NCBI GenBank assembly: GCA_037074705.1
Contig: CM073592.1
Location: 87,485,129 to 87,549,128 of the forward strand
Direction: 5' to 3'
From: Zhengitettix transpicula
Taxonomy: Eukaryota > Arthropoda > Insecta > Orthoptera > Tetrigidae
DNA: 64,000 nucleotides
Positions 20,246-34,640 of this stretch are shown here, one piece after another; the first letter of the stretch is position 1; each line of letters opens with the position of its first letter. The notes below the pieces were generated by a model. That model was not told the DNA's origin and did not search any database. It worked only from the letters and a program-made list of their open reading frames with translations. A program made the translations under genes and the position numbers.

Positions 20246-21639
20246 ACTAACGTATAAATATTTCTAAAGTTGAGTAAAGAAGGTGCAGAAATGTAATCAG
20301 TATATATGTAGTACTGAAGTAATTTAAAAGCAAATAATTACTCTGTGGTTTTGATTTCCGGTCTAAACGTGTGAACTGACGTCACGAAACGTCTCCAATT
20401 TTTTTTCGCAGTTTCCTGAAGTCCCGCATTCTCCACAACACCGATACCATCAAAAGTATTATATATATTTATATAAGAAATTACTGAAAAATGTAAATGA
20501 CCAATTTCACCCATGGTCAATTATCTGTTACTAAAGTCATTGTAATCGAGATAGTGACCAAAATAGTTTTACCTGGCCTTTATTAATATTTGTGGGGAAT
20601 ATAACGTGCATGACTTCAAACGTGACGTGTTGCCGCAGTTGCCCGACTTTTTCCGAAAAGTAAACAAATCTATGTTCTGTAGTCAGATTATTTCTTACCG
20701 GTTATCAAAATTTATTTTTTAAGTATAAAGAAAGAGTAGCTGACGCAGAAACACTGAAAAATGTTCGATACACAGATAACATTTCAATAAGAAAGATAGC
20801 CAATACAGACAAAAAAAATTGTATTATAAATACCTGTGTGGTATTTTTTTCATTTTCACAGATAACATTTGTTGGACTTAAATTGGTTGTGTGCTTCAAA
20901 AAATAATATCTTGTTTCACCTCAAATAATATATATGATTATCAAAGCGGAATTATCTGCCTATTACTCGCCAATATGCAACTAGCCCAACGAAGTCACGG
21001 TTCAAGAAGCTTCTTCTCGTCAGGAATAGTCGATTGATCCCGTTCGCTCTTCTCAATACCAATCTTTTTTTTTTTCATCTACGCTTTTTCATTCCCTGTG
21101 GGACCACTTTATTTCTTCCACTCTTCCGCAGCCGTGCAATATTTCAAAGCTTTCAGGATACTTCCATTCTTTTTGTCTAATAGTCCATATGTGAAGCCGT
21201 ACTCAAAATGTTAGCGAACTTTGTGAAGTTAAGTATTTTGTTTAGTCGTAATAATTTGTGTTTCTTGGTAAAACTATACTTTGTTAGATGGATATATATC
21301 TCGACGCAGTGAGAGCTACTTTGCCTCTCACTCAAGACGGAAGAGAAATAATGAAAGGTATTTCTGTGAAGCAGTTGAAACGTCGAGTCATTGAGCAAGG
21401 TTCTTACGTTTTGGCATAACAATCTAAGGTCTACACTATTCACAACACAGGACTTGAGTATATTTTTTCGCCTTAAAAGTTTGCATCATACAACGAAGCT
21501 CTATGTAATAATCACAGACATCACTAAGCACAAGAAAGCAAAAGTGGTGACTAGTGCAAAACGAAAGGTTTTAGAATAGCGTCTAAGCACACTAAACTAT
21601 TAATTCATGTCTAATAAATAAAAAAAACGTTGCCAGAAA
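20246..21639. other. AT-rich gene-free segment
   Basis: There are short open frames only (60-88 codons, on both strands), none with a recognised domain. No RNA gene was seen. Confidence 0.45.
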
Positions 21640-21815
21640 TAAATAAATAACGTTTCGTCGCTTATTTTGCGACATTATCGGGTTTAAGTTATTAAAAAAA
21701 AATATTAACTTGAACCTGATGAGGTCGCAAAATAAGAGAGAAAATGTTATTTTATTTTACAATAATAAATTATTTTTTATGACTTAAAATTAACTGATAT
21801 TTATTTATTTACTAG
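21640..21815. repeat. Hairpin MITE-like repeat, copy 2
   Basis: At its core is a strong hairpin. The left arm is 21661-21692 (CTTATTTTGCGACATTATCG...) and the right arm is 21704-21736 (...TGATGAGGTCGCAAAATAAG), with a short A-rich loop. The outer sequence (AACTGATATTTATTTATTTA at the right) matches copy 1 reversed. Confidence 0.7.
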
Positions 21816-23062
21816 CTATAATTTAATAATCCACAGTCAAGAGTTCTATTTAATACATTTTATTAATCCTCGGCTCCATCTAAAAAAATTTGTACGGATA
21901 CCTCCTGGAGAATAATAATGACAACACAGAATTAACCTCTGTAAAAGAAGTAAAATCCCCATCCAGAGTAACCATCCTGATTCCGGTGACGGATGGCAGT
22001 TTTATATTGCAACGAAAAATAGTTTGCTCGAAATCGTTCCGACAGTCTTGTGGTGAAAAGCGAGAAGTTTAGACTGACAGACAGGTATATATGTCATTGG
22101 TTTCTGATTCCTTTATGCCTGATATATAAAGATAAACTGACATATCTCGATTCCAAACAATATATAAACAAATTATTATTTTATTTATAATGGTTTTCTA
22201 TTTTGTTGATAATAAAATATATTATCATTATTTATTAAACAGTTAATAGACCGTTTCAAAATAAGTATTATCAATTACATTAAACAACATAAAAGGCAAG
22301 GTTAATGAGAAAATCAGCTAAACCAGACTCAAATTAACACGCATGTTCTTTCGAATACTAAAGTAGTAATATTAAAAATATAATAGGCATAAATTCGCAA
22401 TGTAGTCGCTTAAAGTATGTTTAAAATTTCCGATACCTTAAGACAATCTTTTTTACCATATTTCATCGATTCAATGCTACGTCGAACCTTCAAAAATTAT
22501 ATAACTTCACGTCAGAAAGTACCAGAAAATTCCCTTCGTCTTGGAATTTACTGTCAGTTAGCAGCACGGCCGAGTTGTATAAGCAGAACTGTTTTGAATT
22601 TCAGACTTCTGTTCTTAAATAGTGAAGTCTTCTCAACAAAGAAGAACTCAGTTTAAAATAATTGTGCCTACGTTTTTTCACCTATACCACATCTTTGTTT
22701 TTTTATCGTTACTCATATATTTTCCGATCAATTTAATGGTATAACCGCCTGCAATCATGTATCCTATATAAACGCTCCGTTACCCTTAAAATACTAAAAT
22801 TTAGTGCTGTGACTTTAATGGTAATTTTATGACTGATAACAAGGGAATTGCATTATAGTTATAAATTATTTTTAGAATATTCTGAGTTTTAGTTCATATA
22901 TTTGACACCAAAAAATCTATAAGACAACATTGGAGTACAACATTAAGTACATAGTTTAAGATTTTTAGAAGTAATTTTGTACGGATATCTCCTGGTGAAT
23001 AATAATGACAACACAGAATTATTCTTAAAAGACTAGTTTTAATTATATACACAGAGTGGCTG

Positions 23063-23066
<4 letters not shown>
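21816..23066. other. AT-rich gene-free segment
   Basis: No gene was recognised. The sequence CGGATACCTCCTGGAGAATAATAATGACAACACAGAATTA is split between two near-copies at about 21895 and 22982, so a short stretch is duplicated about 1.1 kb apart. Confidence 0.45.

Positions 23067-23099
<33 letters not shown>
23067..23099. repeat. (TA)n microsatellite
   Basis: A pure TA run directly abuts the 5' end of the family L copy that follows. Confidence 0.9.
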
Positions 23100-23920
<821 letters not shown>

Positions 23921-24294
23921 AAATTAATGTGTTTGTTTAATTAAATATAATTTTATTTATTAACATTCCTTCATTTAAGGTTAAAGTAGTTAAATTGATG
24001 TATTCAACGCGGGCTAATTGTTTTATTTAATTGTATTTTCATTTTCGAATACAACATTTATGGCTTCACCAACGAGTGGCTAGCTATCATATTTAAATTG
24101 TTTATTCAGTTGTATATATTACAATATATGACAAATACCAGTGTTTACACAGCGTCACTTACTTTACAATTATTTATTAATCCCCATTATAAAACAAAGT
24201 TAATAAAATAACAGATCCCACAACTGAAGATTTATCGACTTTATTTTAAAACTATTCTACTTATTATTAACTATAAAAGTCTTCCAATATGTAT
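23921..24294. other. AT-rich gene-free segment
   Basis: Nothing recognised. Confidence 0.4.
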
Positions 24295-24760
24295 TTTATT
24301 TCATACTGAGTGGTCTGCGTGGCCCCGGTTGTCATTATTAAACCCAGCGACAATATCAGTTGTTTTTGCGTTATTTTTAGGTAACGCCCCTCCACTCCCA
24401 TCCCTAAAGGGGCTCGCTTCCCACTCCGGAAGGGGTCGAAATTATACACACAAATATATTTTAAAATGCTATCTACCACAATGATCCCCATGACTGGGGG
24501 TTAAACGGCAAGTTGAATGTCTCAATTAAACTCAGCGACATCCATAACCATGGATTCGACTTTAATCTCGGTTGTTTTCGCGTTATTTTTTGGTAATGCC
24601 TCTCCATTCCCACCTTCAATGGTGCTCTCCTATAATACAAAAAGGGGCAGAAATTATACACATACAACATTGGGAGAAACATTATCAATATCATTGACCC
24701 AGAAAAATATTTATCCGACGCAAGTATCAAAGTTTTAGCATGTTTGATAATTTCCACGCA
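24295..24760. repeat. Family X repeat fragment
   Basis: It contains two successive family X subunits: TTGCGTTATTTTTAGGTAACGCC...GGGGTCGAAATTATACAC, and then TCGCGTTATTTTTTGGTAATGCC...GGGGCAGAAATTATACAC. Minus-strand open frames here are repeat sequence. Confidence 0.65.
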
Positions 24761-26645
24761 ACATCCAAAAATGTATGACGTACTAATACTTCCTTAGCCA
24801 TTAAATTTATCAAGGAAGAAAAGCGTTCTAATGGTTAATTCGTTTAATAAATAGTCTGATACAACTTGAGGTCTGTGAACGTTCTAATAATGATAGCGTA
24901 CGCAAAATTAATGGAATTTATTAGGATAAAACTATAGTCAAATTTCAGTTGGTTGCGGAAAAGAATAACCCGGTAAACAAATGTGTAATTAACTAATGAC
25001 AAAATAATAGTTGTGATCCAAATTTTTTGAAAATTTTTTGTGCGTTTGAAATAATTTATCTTTAGATGAACTCTCAACTGATCTATATGAAAATTTTTAT
25101 GAAATTTAATGACAACGTTCCATTTCATATAGGGACAACATTTGTTTGGTGTTCCATTGTCAGTGAGACTCAAAAATCCGTCGAGATCTGTCTCCTTATG
25201 CTGCGAAGAACTGAGAAGGTCCATGGCTCTAATAATTGCGAACTAATGTGCCTAAGATGATGCTCGTTAAAAGTTATTTAGTGTTCATCTTGTCACTTCA
25301 TATGTTATGCCTTTAACCCCTAACTACTCGCGTGGGGTCTACATGATCCGCAGCATATTTCCAACTCGTGTAAAACGAAATAGACTATTCTTATATACTT
25401 AGAAAACCTGTATTCCTTCTACGAAAAGTATTTACCGTTAGGCGTTACTGAAATAGAAAAAATGGTTCCGTTTGGTGACATCCAGCATCACCGCGCGACT
25501 ATTTAGTATCCGATTACTCTCATTCTTGTGGTTTACTATAGTAGACGTGTTTTCTATAACCTCTTTCTGGTATAAATTTGGTAATATGTGTAATCAATAA
25601 TCTGAAGTGTGAAGAATTCGTAAATTTATGGTAGGTATCTATGATGACGGAACTAATATTTATGAGTCAGATTCTGACAAATTTGATTAATTGTGACCAA
25701 ATATTTCATAATAGTTGGTATGGAAGAATGACGGATAATGTGATTCCTCTGCCGACTCTCTTGACGTCTACGATATGAAAGGGTGTAAATAAGTCCCAAT
25801 TAAATAAAGTGCGTGTCGATGCACCCTTGCAGATTGTGCATAGCTTTGAGAAGAGCCCAGGGCGCCAGAGGTTAGGATTAACCGCACAAAGTTCAGCGCA
25901 AACATTTCCTACGGGGCTTCTGCAGCTTCACCACCAAGTTCGTTAACAGAATTAAAACTTCACTGCCATACTTTATCTCGCGCCTTGCTTTTGTTTCCCT
26001 AGAGGAAACTGAAATTTATCTTTAATTTCCCTCTTACCGTTTCCGGTTGTTGTAATATTTTTTTAAAATTTTCTTTTCCCATTAAAAGTTTCGGTATAGC
26101 TTCTAAAGTATAATATACTATTTACAAAGAGCACGATAAAATTTTAATACACTTCCTTGAGAATAAGCTAGAGTAACATCTCTTTTGGTACAGTGGCTGG
26201 AAAATGAAAATAGTTTGTGTGAGGGGAAAATGTATTATAAAGAACCTGAGCAAAGTTGTTTTGCTATTACTTTAAAATTAATGATTCACTTGGTGCAAAT
26301 TAAATTCAACAGACGGTTGAACTAAAATCTTATTTAAGCCTAACTTCCAGATGCGAAATCAGATCGGTTAGCTGTTAGACAGAATTAACAAGATCGTAAC
26401 CTGTAGCAGATTTTGGTACATCTGAATCCTCGCACCTGTGGATGATCGAAAGCTTTATTCGCATATAATTGGTTTCATCATTTCTTTCACTTCCCTACAT
26501 AACATTCTCCAATGTCTCATTTACCTGACATACAATGAGAAAAAAATTGAAATTTCTAACCATATAGTTGTCAATAAACTTAAAGAAAGCAGAATGTGGA
26601 TTAAGGTTTAGACGGGAATCATGAAATAATTATCGACTTTCGTTA
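24761..26645. other. Gene-free segment
   Basis: No gene was recognised. The 126-codon minus-strand frame at 24844-25224 is AT-rich and lacks a recognisable domain. Confidence 0.45.
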
Positions 26646-26647
26646 TA

Positions 26648-27944
26648 TCACTGTGATAAAAAAGTAAGGTGAAATTGTCATTTAAAACTCACAGGTATTA
26701 AGAAGGCAGGTAAATTTTTTTCCTACGTTGGTAGGACTGTCTATAATATTTGCCAAGCGTTTGTTTGTTAAAAGGTTTAATTATATCCGAGTTACACGTG
26801 TTTTTGAAAAAACCGAAAGTGAATTTTTCGATTTTTGCAATGAGTGATTTTGTTGAGCAAAGAACTTGCATCAAATTTTGTTTGTGGAACGAATATTCTT
26901 TAACGGACACGTTGAAGGCCTTTGGTGATCAAACTATGGCACACAAAAACGTTTATAAGTGATACATCGAGTTCAAAGAGGGACGATAACGCGTTGAAGA
27001 CGAACCGCGCTCTGGACGACCATCAACGTCTACCGACGATGGTCACTTCCAAAGATTCAAAGATTTGTTGCTACAAAATGGACAATGGACAATTAGAGAT
27101 CTCGCTGATAGTGTTGGAATATCATTTGGCTCAGCCCATACCATTTTGAAGTATGTTTTGCGTCTCAAACGCTTCAAGTCTCGATTGGTGCCAAAACCAC
27201 TCTATGTTTTGGGAAAAAAAGCGTCGCGTTGATGTGTGTGAAACTTTGCTGTCGGACTATCAGTACCACTTGAAATGCATCTTTACTCGAGACGAGACTT
27301 GGATTTACGCATACGACCCTGAAACCACCGACCAATCCAGGGAATATATTGCAAAAGGTGAAGCAAGACCGAAAAGACCGCGGCAAAGTCGATCGAAAAT
27401 CAAGGGCATGTTGACAGTTTTCTTTGATTATCGTGTGTGGTGCACTATGAATTCCTTCCGCCGGGCCAAACTGTCAACAAAGAATATTATTTGAGCGTTA
27501 TGCGTCGTTTGCGTGAAGCTATTCGTCTGAAACGGCCGGAATTTTGGGCGAACAACTCTTGGTTCCTTCATCACGATAATGCACCATGTCATACTGCATT
27601 GATTCTTCGCGACTTTTTTGCCAAAAACTCGACTCATATCGGTTCGCAACCACCGTATTCGCCTGATTTGGCTTTGTGCGACTTCTGGCTATTCAGCAAA
27701 CTCAAAAGGCCAATGCGGGGACGCCATTTGACACGATTGAGGAGATAAAAACCTAATCGAAGAAGGTCTTGAAGGCTATACCGGAAAAAGACTATTCCGA
27801 CTGTTTCGAGGACTGGAAAAAGCGTTGGAAAAAGTGCATTTTTCCGGACGGGGATTACTTTGAAGGGGATGAAATTGTTTTGGAAGAATAAATAAAGAAT
27901 TTATATTTTATAAATAAATTAACCTTACCTTTTGTTCACAGTGG
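26648..27944 (+). mobile_element. mariner (Tc1/mariner, DD34D), copy 2
   Basis: This is about 1.3 kb, flanked by TA at 26646-26647 and 27945-27946. The 3' terminal repeat (complement of TTTTGTTCACAGTGG) matches that of copy 1, and the 5' repeat CACTGTGATAAAAAAGTAAG is slightly diverged from it. The orientation is opposite to copy 1. Its transposase frame is broken in several places, so it is non-autonomous. Confidence 0.92.
26840..27891 (+). pseudogene. mariner transposase pseudogene (copy 2)
   Basis: The start is [20 protein letters not shown]. In-frame stops follow HKNVYK (about 26960) and KEGR (about 26988), and the helix-turn-helix region is otherwise readable ([20 protein letters not shown]). 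As in copy 1, the frame breaks at an A7 run after LGKK and resumes with [12 protein letters not shown]. The first Asp is in the degenerate TRDETWIY. A later shift lies near 27430, and the second Asp is in HHDNAPCHTA. The third Asp is in SPDLALCDFW, with exactly 34 residues between the second and third. A TAA follows KT at about 27752, before the C-terminal SKKVLKAIPEKDYSDCF. It is inactive. Confidence 0.9.
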
Positions 27945-27946
27945 TA

Positions 27947-30659
27947 TGTAACAAGAAGGCATATTTAACTGTAATGGCTACCCAAGCCATCATGTAAAAA
28001 AAAATTAATACGTTATTTCCCGATAATATCTATTATTCTAATACACATAAGGAAAGAATTTTTCAATACCTACTTGTAATAAAGTTATAAACAATTTACG
28101 ATTCTCAGTCTATGACGTCACAACACTATTTCACGGCAACGGTTAGCTTAACCGTATCAAGTAGCGCCATATGTCGACAACGGGAATAATGACTAGGTAC
28201 TTTTCTTATTATTATTTCCTTGGACGTGTTCGCTTTGCTTGTGGTTCGAAACATCACCTCTTACTCAAAATTTCGGATTGCAGTCCCTATAAAATTTACA
28301 AACGATAATAAAAAGTGTGTAAAAATCCGTACTTTAAATCCGCATATTCAGTGATATTCTGAGTACGTGTGGAATACTGTGTTTGTAATTAAATCCAGGT
28401 AATTACCGGCTACTGACGTTAGCACATTTCTTTTTTGGGGAAATTGCTGAAGTTGGCATCACATTGCCGCAGACGTTGCCAGCCCCGATTCTTTGTGGCG
28501 TCAGGTGTGACGTCATTCGTGTCCCAATTTCAAGTGACTATATTTCCAAAATAGTTATTTTCCAGTAAAAAACATTATTTTCACTCAAAACGTTAATGTT
28601 CAGCAAACAAATGAAATTGAAAAAAATGGCGACCCGTTACATGATTCACATCCAACCCAAATGTCAGTTCTCGTCTTAGAGTTTTATACGAGTCCAGGGC
28701 TGCTTTACAAACTTGTACAAACAAACTATTGTTGCCGGTAAAGTACTTTAATTTTGAAAATAGTAAACTTAACTCAAATATCGTAATTTATAAAATTGTT
28801 AATAGAGTACTACATTATTTAAAAAACAAATTTATATTTCCGCCGTTGTTATATCTGTCGTGATTACGCCATCTTTCTGTATTTGTTGTATTTTATCACA
28901 CACCTACGGCGCCATAACGTGACAAACGTTTTTCCTCGAAATATCCATATAAATGTACGTGCCGCCAAGCTTATATCCATTTAGCTTTAAATGTATTCAA
29001 TTTTATTTTCACATAATTAATATATTCGCTTCAAAAATAATTTCTGATCTAATAACGCTCGTTTACATTTGCAAAAAAAAAAAGTGTGTACTTTTCCTTT
29101 GTTTCATCAGCCCACGGGCACGTGTGACGCAATATTTTATATATGAAATTTTCAGACCATTGTTTTGTCTGTTAACGTAGCTGTGAGGTAAAGAATAAAT
29201 GTATAATAATTACGGTAATGTGTCTGACAAAATTAGGAAGAATGAGACGTAAAAGGATTTCTACATGTCTGCTACATACTTTTAAATGTAAATCCGTTGA
29301 TTATAAAGACTGTTAAACATTTAAGAGAAAAATTTATCAACAGAAAGTGAAGCGTCGTTAATATATGAGAATATTTGTAGCTCGATTAGATACGTCGACG
29401 ATGGGAAACAAATTGCCAAGTCTCGTAGACCGATAAATGTATCCCAACATATTATTTTAAAAATTATTACTTAAACATGATGGATAATATTTTTTTAAAT
29501 TATCAACATATAAAAATTCGATGAAGTATGTTTCCCATATGGGTATATAATTTTAATAATCCCGATGGGGAGAGATTTTTCCGTAATAGATTCGCCACTG
29601 AGGATGATGGTCCAGAAGAAGCTTTTAAATATGAAATAGTTTGAGGAGTTAGTGAAAATAACTGAGTTCGTGGTGAGAGTTTGTGCTGGTCGCAAGTCAG
29701 AATGAGATAATGAACGTTGGCAGTGAGAGAGATGTTAGGCCACGTAGCTTCAAAGTTACCAGCAGTGATTGATAGTTCGTGAATAATAGATGGTTAAAGT
29801 AGTTGTTAGAGTCTGAATATAGAGGCAGAAATGCAGTGGGCATCAAACTAAATGTTCTGAGAATTTAATAAATCTGTCTGAAAAATTAACCCCCCCCCCC
29901 CCTTCTCCTCGAATAGCCTTTGACCACCCACAGACTACTCAAAATTCTAGGAAATTGCCTGTATAATTAAGTCAATTTAAAACAGAGTATTGAAATTATC
30001 AACGATGCTAAATATAAGCTTAAACTATATTGGTTTCCACCCGGGTCAAAGAGAGTTTCAGCAACGAAGTTTGGATGGCCGAACCTCTCATCGAAACGTC
30101 ACGGCATTAATCATAGACTTCACTGGATAAATACGGCAGTCCAGCCTCTAAACGTGGATTAACCATTCTGTGATCGAAGAGGAAATCCAAAGAAGTAATT
30201 ATCCAACATATACACCGGGAACCCCTTGGACCAAAGATGGGTAACTTTAATTTTGTAGCATAACTTTTTATTTGTAATTGTAATAAAATATTAAATTTAT
30301 ATAAAAACTCTTAGATAAATATTTTACTGTCTTTTAAAGTACGTTAGAATCAGCGTGGCCCGTATTATTCAAGGAAATTGGCCTTAAGGATCAAACAAAA
30401 TCGTTTTCAGTCTTAACTATATTTAGCTACCCGTAGTACATTGTCTTCCAGTTATACAACAATTCCCTCTTCTCAAAATTTCTCAAATTCGAAATTACTA
30501 CGAGCGGAGGAGTCAGACTCAATAAATTCCAATTTAATTTAATTTAATTGTATTACCCGTGATTTATCAGTAAAAAATTAAAGATTTGTAGTAAAAACCA
30601 ACAAGCACAGAAGTACGATTAGTTTTATATCGATATAAGTAAATTATGACGACGATAAA
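27947..30659. other. Gene-free segment
   Basis: This is 2.7 kb without a recognised gene, RNA or family repeat. It contains a poly-C run near 29889-29902. Open frames are at most ~80 codons and unsupported. Confidence 0.45.
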
Positions 30660-31155
30660 AATTACTTCACTGGCAGAACCTTTCCGGAGAGACGGAGCGA
30701 GCTACCTTTGTGGATGCCCATTCCTCTCTTCGTTTTTGAAATAAGGTTCCCACAAGCCGAGGCACCTAGACCTGTTTTGAGAAGTGTATGTTCCAGGATC
30801 GCAGTCTTTGGGCATACTGAAACAGTTGTCTTTTATTCCTATTGGAACAGTCGGCTATCTGCCTCCTCAACTGGTCGAGGCGCGGAGAAGGGAATGATGC
30901 GTCCATACAGAAAACCCCTCTCCCGCTATCGGAAGGGCGAGGGTTAAGTATCCTATGCCCGACCTACCTGATACAGGTTTTCTGGACTTTTAGGCGAATG
31001 CCGGGAAGGATCCTTAAACAATAACTCTAGTTATTCCTAGGGTAACTTTCTCTACGTTTCGCATCCCCCCTTTTCAAATCCATTCCTATGCTCATAAAGA
31101 CGAGTTACCAACACGTGTATTACCCTCATGTAGCCTGTAACTCTAAAAAAGAAGG
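30660..31155 (+). mobile_element. Family V retroposon, copy e
   Basis: This is one of the longer copies. Its 5' end is near GGCAGAACCTTTCCGGAGAG, which is shared with the GCAGAACCTTGTAGGAGAG start of copy h. It ends at CATGTAGCCTGTAACTCT plus an A-rich tail. Confidence 0.75.
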
Positions 31156-34100
31156 AAAAATTAAATTTTATGACGTTAATAACAAGAATTTACTGTTTAC
31201 TAAAAAATTTAATTTTGGACTTTGAATCTTAATAACTTAGGTCGAGTTACTCATTACCTACTTATTCAAGAATTCCGAATCAACCTGATGCCATGAATTC
31301 CGATACTATCACTTATTTGGTCGGACTTATCCATGAAACAAACTTATTGAAAAATGTAGGAGTGTATAATAAAATACACCATCTGAATTTTAATCTTGAA
31401 TTAAATGATTAATAATGAAATTTTATTAATTATTATTTTCTATGTGATGCAATAGTTTTAAATATTTCCACCTATAAAATGTTTTAAACTTTACCTCGAC
31501 GACAATTATGGCCTTCGGCGAAAGCTCTTTGACTTAATTAATTTTAAATAAATACTTGTTGAAAATTTGACTCACATTATTACAAATATTATATGCATTC
31601 AGAGATTTTAATTTAAATCACAAGTGTTTAATTTATTAATATCAAATCAGAGGTGAAAAAATTTTACTAAATTTAATAAAAAAAATTAATCCTGTATAAT
31701 TAATTCTAATTTATAAACAATAATTACTATTTTCTTTACTTGAAGAAAAATGTCGAAACATCCCAGCAATAATACTTCGAAATGCTGGACTATGATATGT
31801 ACGTTTTCACTGCACATAAAAGACTTCTCAGGGTCAAATCTAAGACTGTATAAGTTTCCGGCAGCTAAAGGAAAGTATAGGAGTAAAAACAAATATTCTC
31901 TTTCATATTCTAAGTTATTTAGTGGTAACTGTTAGGACTTTATCTAAATTTTTCCTGAAGGAATGTGGAATCAATTATACCGCCGCGTTTTTAGTGACTT
32001 ATTTCCGTTAAACAATAACACTTACTCTCCAGTATTAAGATAATTAGTATTAAAGTGGCTGATGACCAAAGACTGGAAGATAATAATGTGTTAATAGATG
32101 TTGTTCAACAGTTCCATGGATGACTACTTGAAACCCTAACCGCTTCATGATTTTAGGTTAATAAAGACTGGAGAAAATCCGCTATATATTTGCGGAACCT
32201 GTTCACAAGCGATGTACAAAATGTGCTTTTCGATAACTAGAAGACTCCAGATATTGTGTATCCTGTTAGGCAACAATGGCCTTAAATCACTTCAAGGGCC
32301 TCTGATAAACAAGTTGACGAGCCACTACGACATTGCTCCCGGAATTAAGGTGAACTTCTCGTGCGTCAGACCTTAGATACGTTTCCCACAATACCCAAAA
32401 GGCAACGAAATTGAGATAAGCCGATGTCCGGCTCTGCTTTTTCTTATGATTACACATTTAATTTTAATGAACTTAGGTTATAAGTTATCATTTTCCTATT
32501 TCATTGTTACCAACACAGCGCACATTAGTGAACAACTACACTATTTATACTGAAAAAAAAATAAACGAAATATCATGTTCAACTTCCAATAAAAGTGAGA
32601 ATCGAAATCCTACCACTACTACTACCAATCAAGTAGCTGCCACTATGTTCCAACAGCTTGGTATTTGATTACCAGTAACAGATAGTTGCTTAGTTTCTAA
32701 CTACATCTATATTGAACTTTTCCCTGAAGTTTTACTCCTTCTATATATTCATTAGAGTTTACAAGACTAATTATCAACACCATGTCACTATACCAATTAG
32801 TTACCGGAATACAAATAAAATTGCTCCATACCAGGATCACCTTCAAAAGAATCATCTTTCCGATACGAACACAGCTCTCAGCAACTTTTCCGAGATCTGA
32901 AAGCTCCCTACCTCTTTTTCATGGGCTGTTTTACTACCCCAAGTGATTCCGATTAAATATAAAACCTAATATTAAAGATTATTCTCATCCTCGCTACCAA
33001 ACTTGGTACACATGTTACTTACGATCCAGGAACAAATACTGTGGAGGTAAGACGTCATTAGCTCCGCTAGGACTGTTTTTGAGAATAATCATAAAATGCA
33101 AAACCGACCGATATTGATGACGAACCCGGGTTTATGAGAGTCGCCCAGTATAAATATTGCATTCCGGCATGGTCAAGTTGAAGTTCAGCACCGATAACTT
33201 GGAGTGGAATGGTAGGACACAAAGTTTCGCATACACTCTTAAACGCGTGGAGCCATTTCAACCAACCGTAATACTATAGCGCGTTATTTAGGATAGGCGT
33301 CTTATAATTGATTTTACTGATATGTTAGTCAGTTTATTTAAACGCGGGAGCAACCATGTTTATCGAACGTCGGCAAAAAGTCAGGCTGGGGATAGTAAAG
33401 GTACCTCCAGGGTTTTCCCGTGAACAAACAGCAGGTGCAGAGGGTCTCGGTGTTGAAATTCTCTACGTCGGTTTGCCTAAGACCTGTGATTGGTCCATAA
33501 TAAATTAAATGGACCAATAGAGAAACAGTCCCACAGGTCGGGAGAAGTGGAGGCCTAGAAGCATTCTGTTGCTGACGCTGACTAGAGGAGGTTGCTTGAG
33601 AAGTGGAGATATTCACCAGCGAGATATACATCGATGACCAGCAGCGAGGGACGTCGCTGTGTTGCAGAGACCCCAGTCTGGTAACAAATATTGCACATAT
33701 CATGGTTGCGTAAAGCATTTTTTTTATAAATCGTTTCTCGGGCCTAACTTGCCACATTAATCCTTGAGATTTTCATAATTGGCTAGTCGGGAGGGCAAAA
33801 TTTTAATTGTACATATCTTTAATAATATTTAATAAATTAGCTTAGAATGACCAAGGGATATTGTTTTCCAAAGGTACTTCCTCCTACCGCAGGTAAGCCG
33901 TTCTAAGAATTGAACGGTCGAAGACCTCCTACGGCGGGTAGTCAAGGGGACTGCCACAGTACACATGATAGTTTTGATCCGGAAACAATCAGTGTTGAAG
34001 TGAGGCACTCTTAGCACCCAGACGGGTTGAGGTGGAAGTTTTTTTGCACTCTCTCAAGTTACCACGATTTTATGTACTCTCTTAAGATACAGGCAGTATT

Positions 34101-34389
34101 CTTGACTACCTTCAGGTACCATGAGTATCCTTAAAGGAGCGAGAATATTTTTGTCTCTTTTAAAAAACCGAGAGTAATTTTTATGCTTGGCGTATTTTCG
34201 TCTCTATTAACAAGGGACGATATTTCCAATTTTACATATCACCGAAATGTTAATAAAAAAAAAGAGTCCAAAATACTCCCAACACCTTAAGAAAGTAAGT
34301 AATACTGCCAGTTCCTTTAGAGATTGAAGAATACTGATGAAAAATAATACACACTTGATCATTTATAATGTTTTATAAGTAACCACTTC
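31156..34389. other. Gene-free segment with a CCAAT palindrome
   Basis: No gene was recognised. The longest open frame is 139 codons on the minus strand (33338-33757). It has no recognised domain and overlaps a locally GC-richer patch with an inverted CCAAT pair at 33489-33518 (see findings). Confidence 0.45.
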
Positions 34390-34640
34390 GCATCCCATGT
34401 CCCATTTCGAATGGGTTAAAACAATATTAACCTTAGCGACCGCAAAATCTATTTATTCAATGCTAATACATGCCGTGTTACCATTTTTTTTAATACCACT
34501 CCTTTCCACATCCACCCTTATGGGCTGAACTACAACTTAACCGTGCTAGATGTCATAAATAAACTCAGCTACTGCCATAACCCCGGATGTGTCACCTTTA
34601 AGGACGGTTTCGCTTAATTTTTCGTAACCCCTTCCGATCC
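34390..34640. repeat. Family X repeat fragment (degenerate)
   Basis: It shows X blocks in order: GGGCTGAACTACAACTTAAC, TAAACTCAGCTACTGCCATAA, TTTCGCTTAATTTTTCGTAAC and a CCCCTTTTACTTACGGGTTTAAATT tail equivalent. It is more diverged than the other copies. Confidence 0.5.

Noticed and set aside
28240..28262. GTGGTTCGAAACATC as a possible tRNA T-arm
   Set aside because: It departs from the B-box consensus and no cloverleaf could be built around it.
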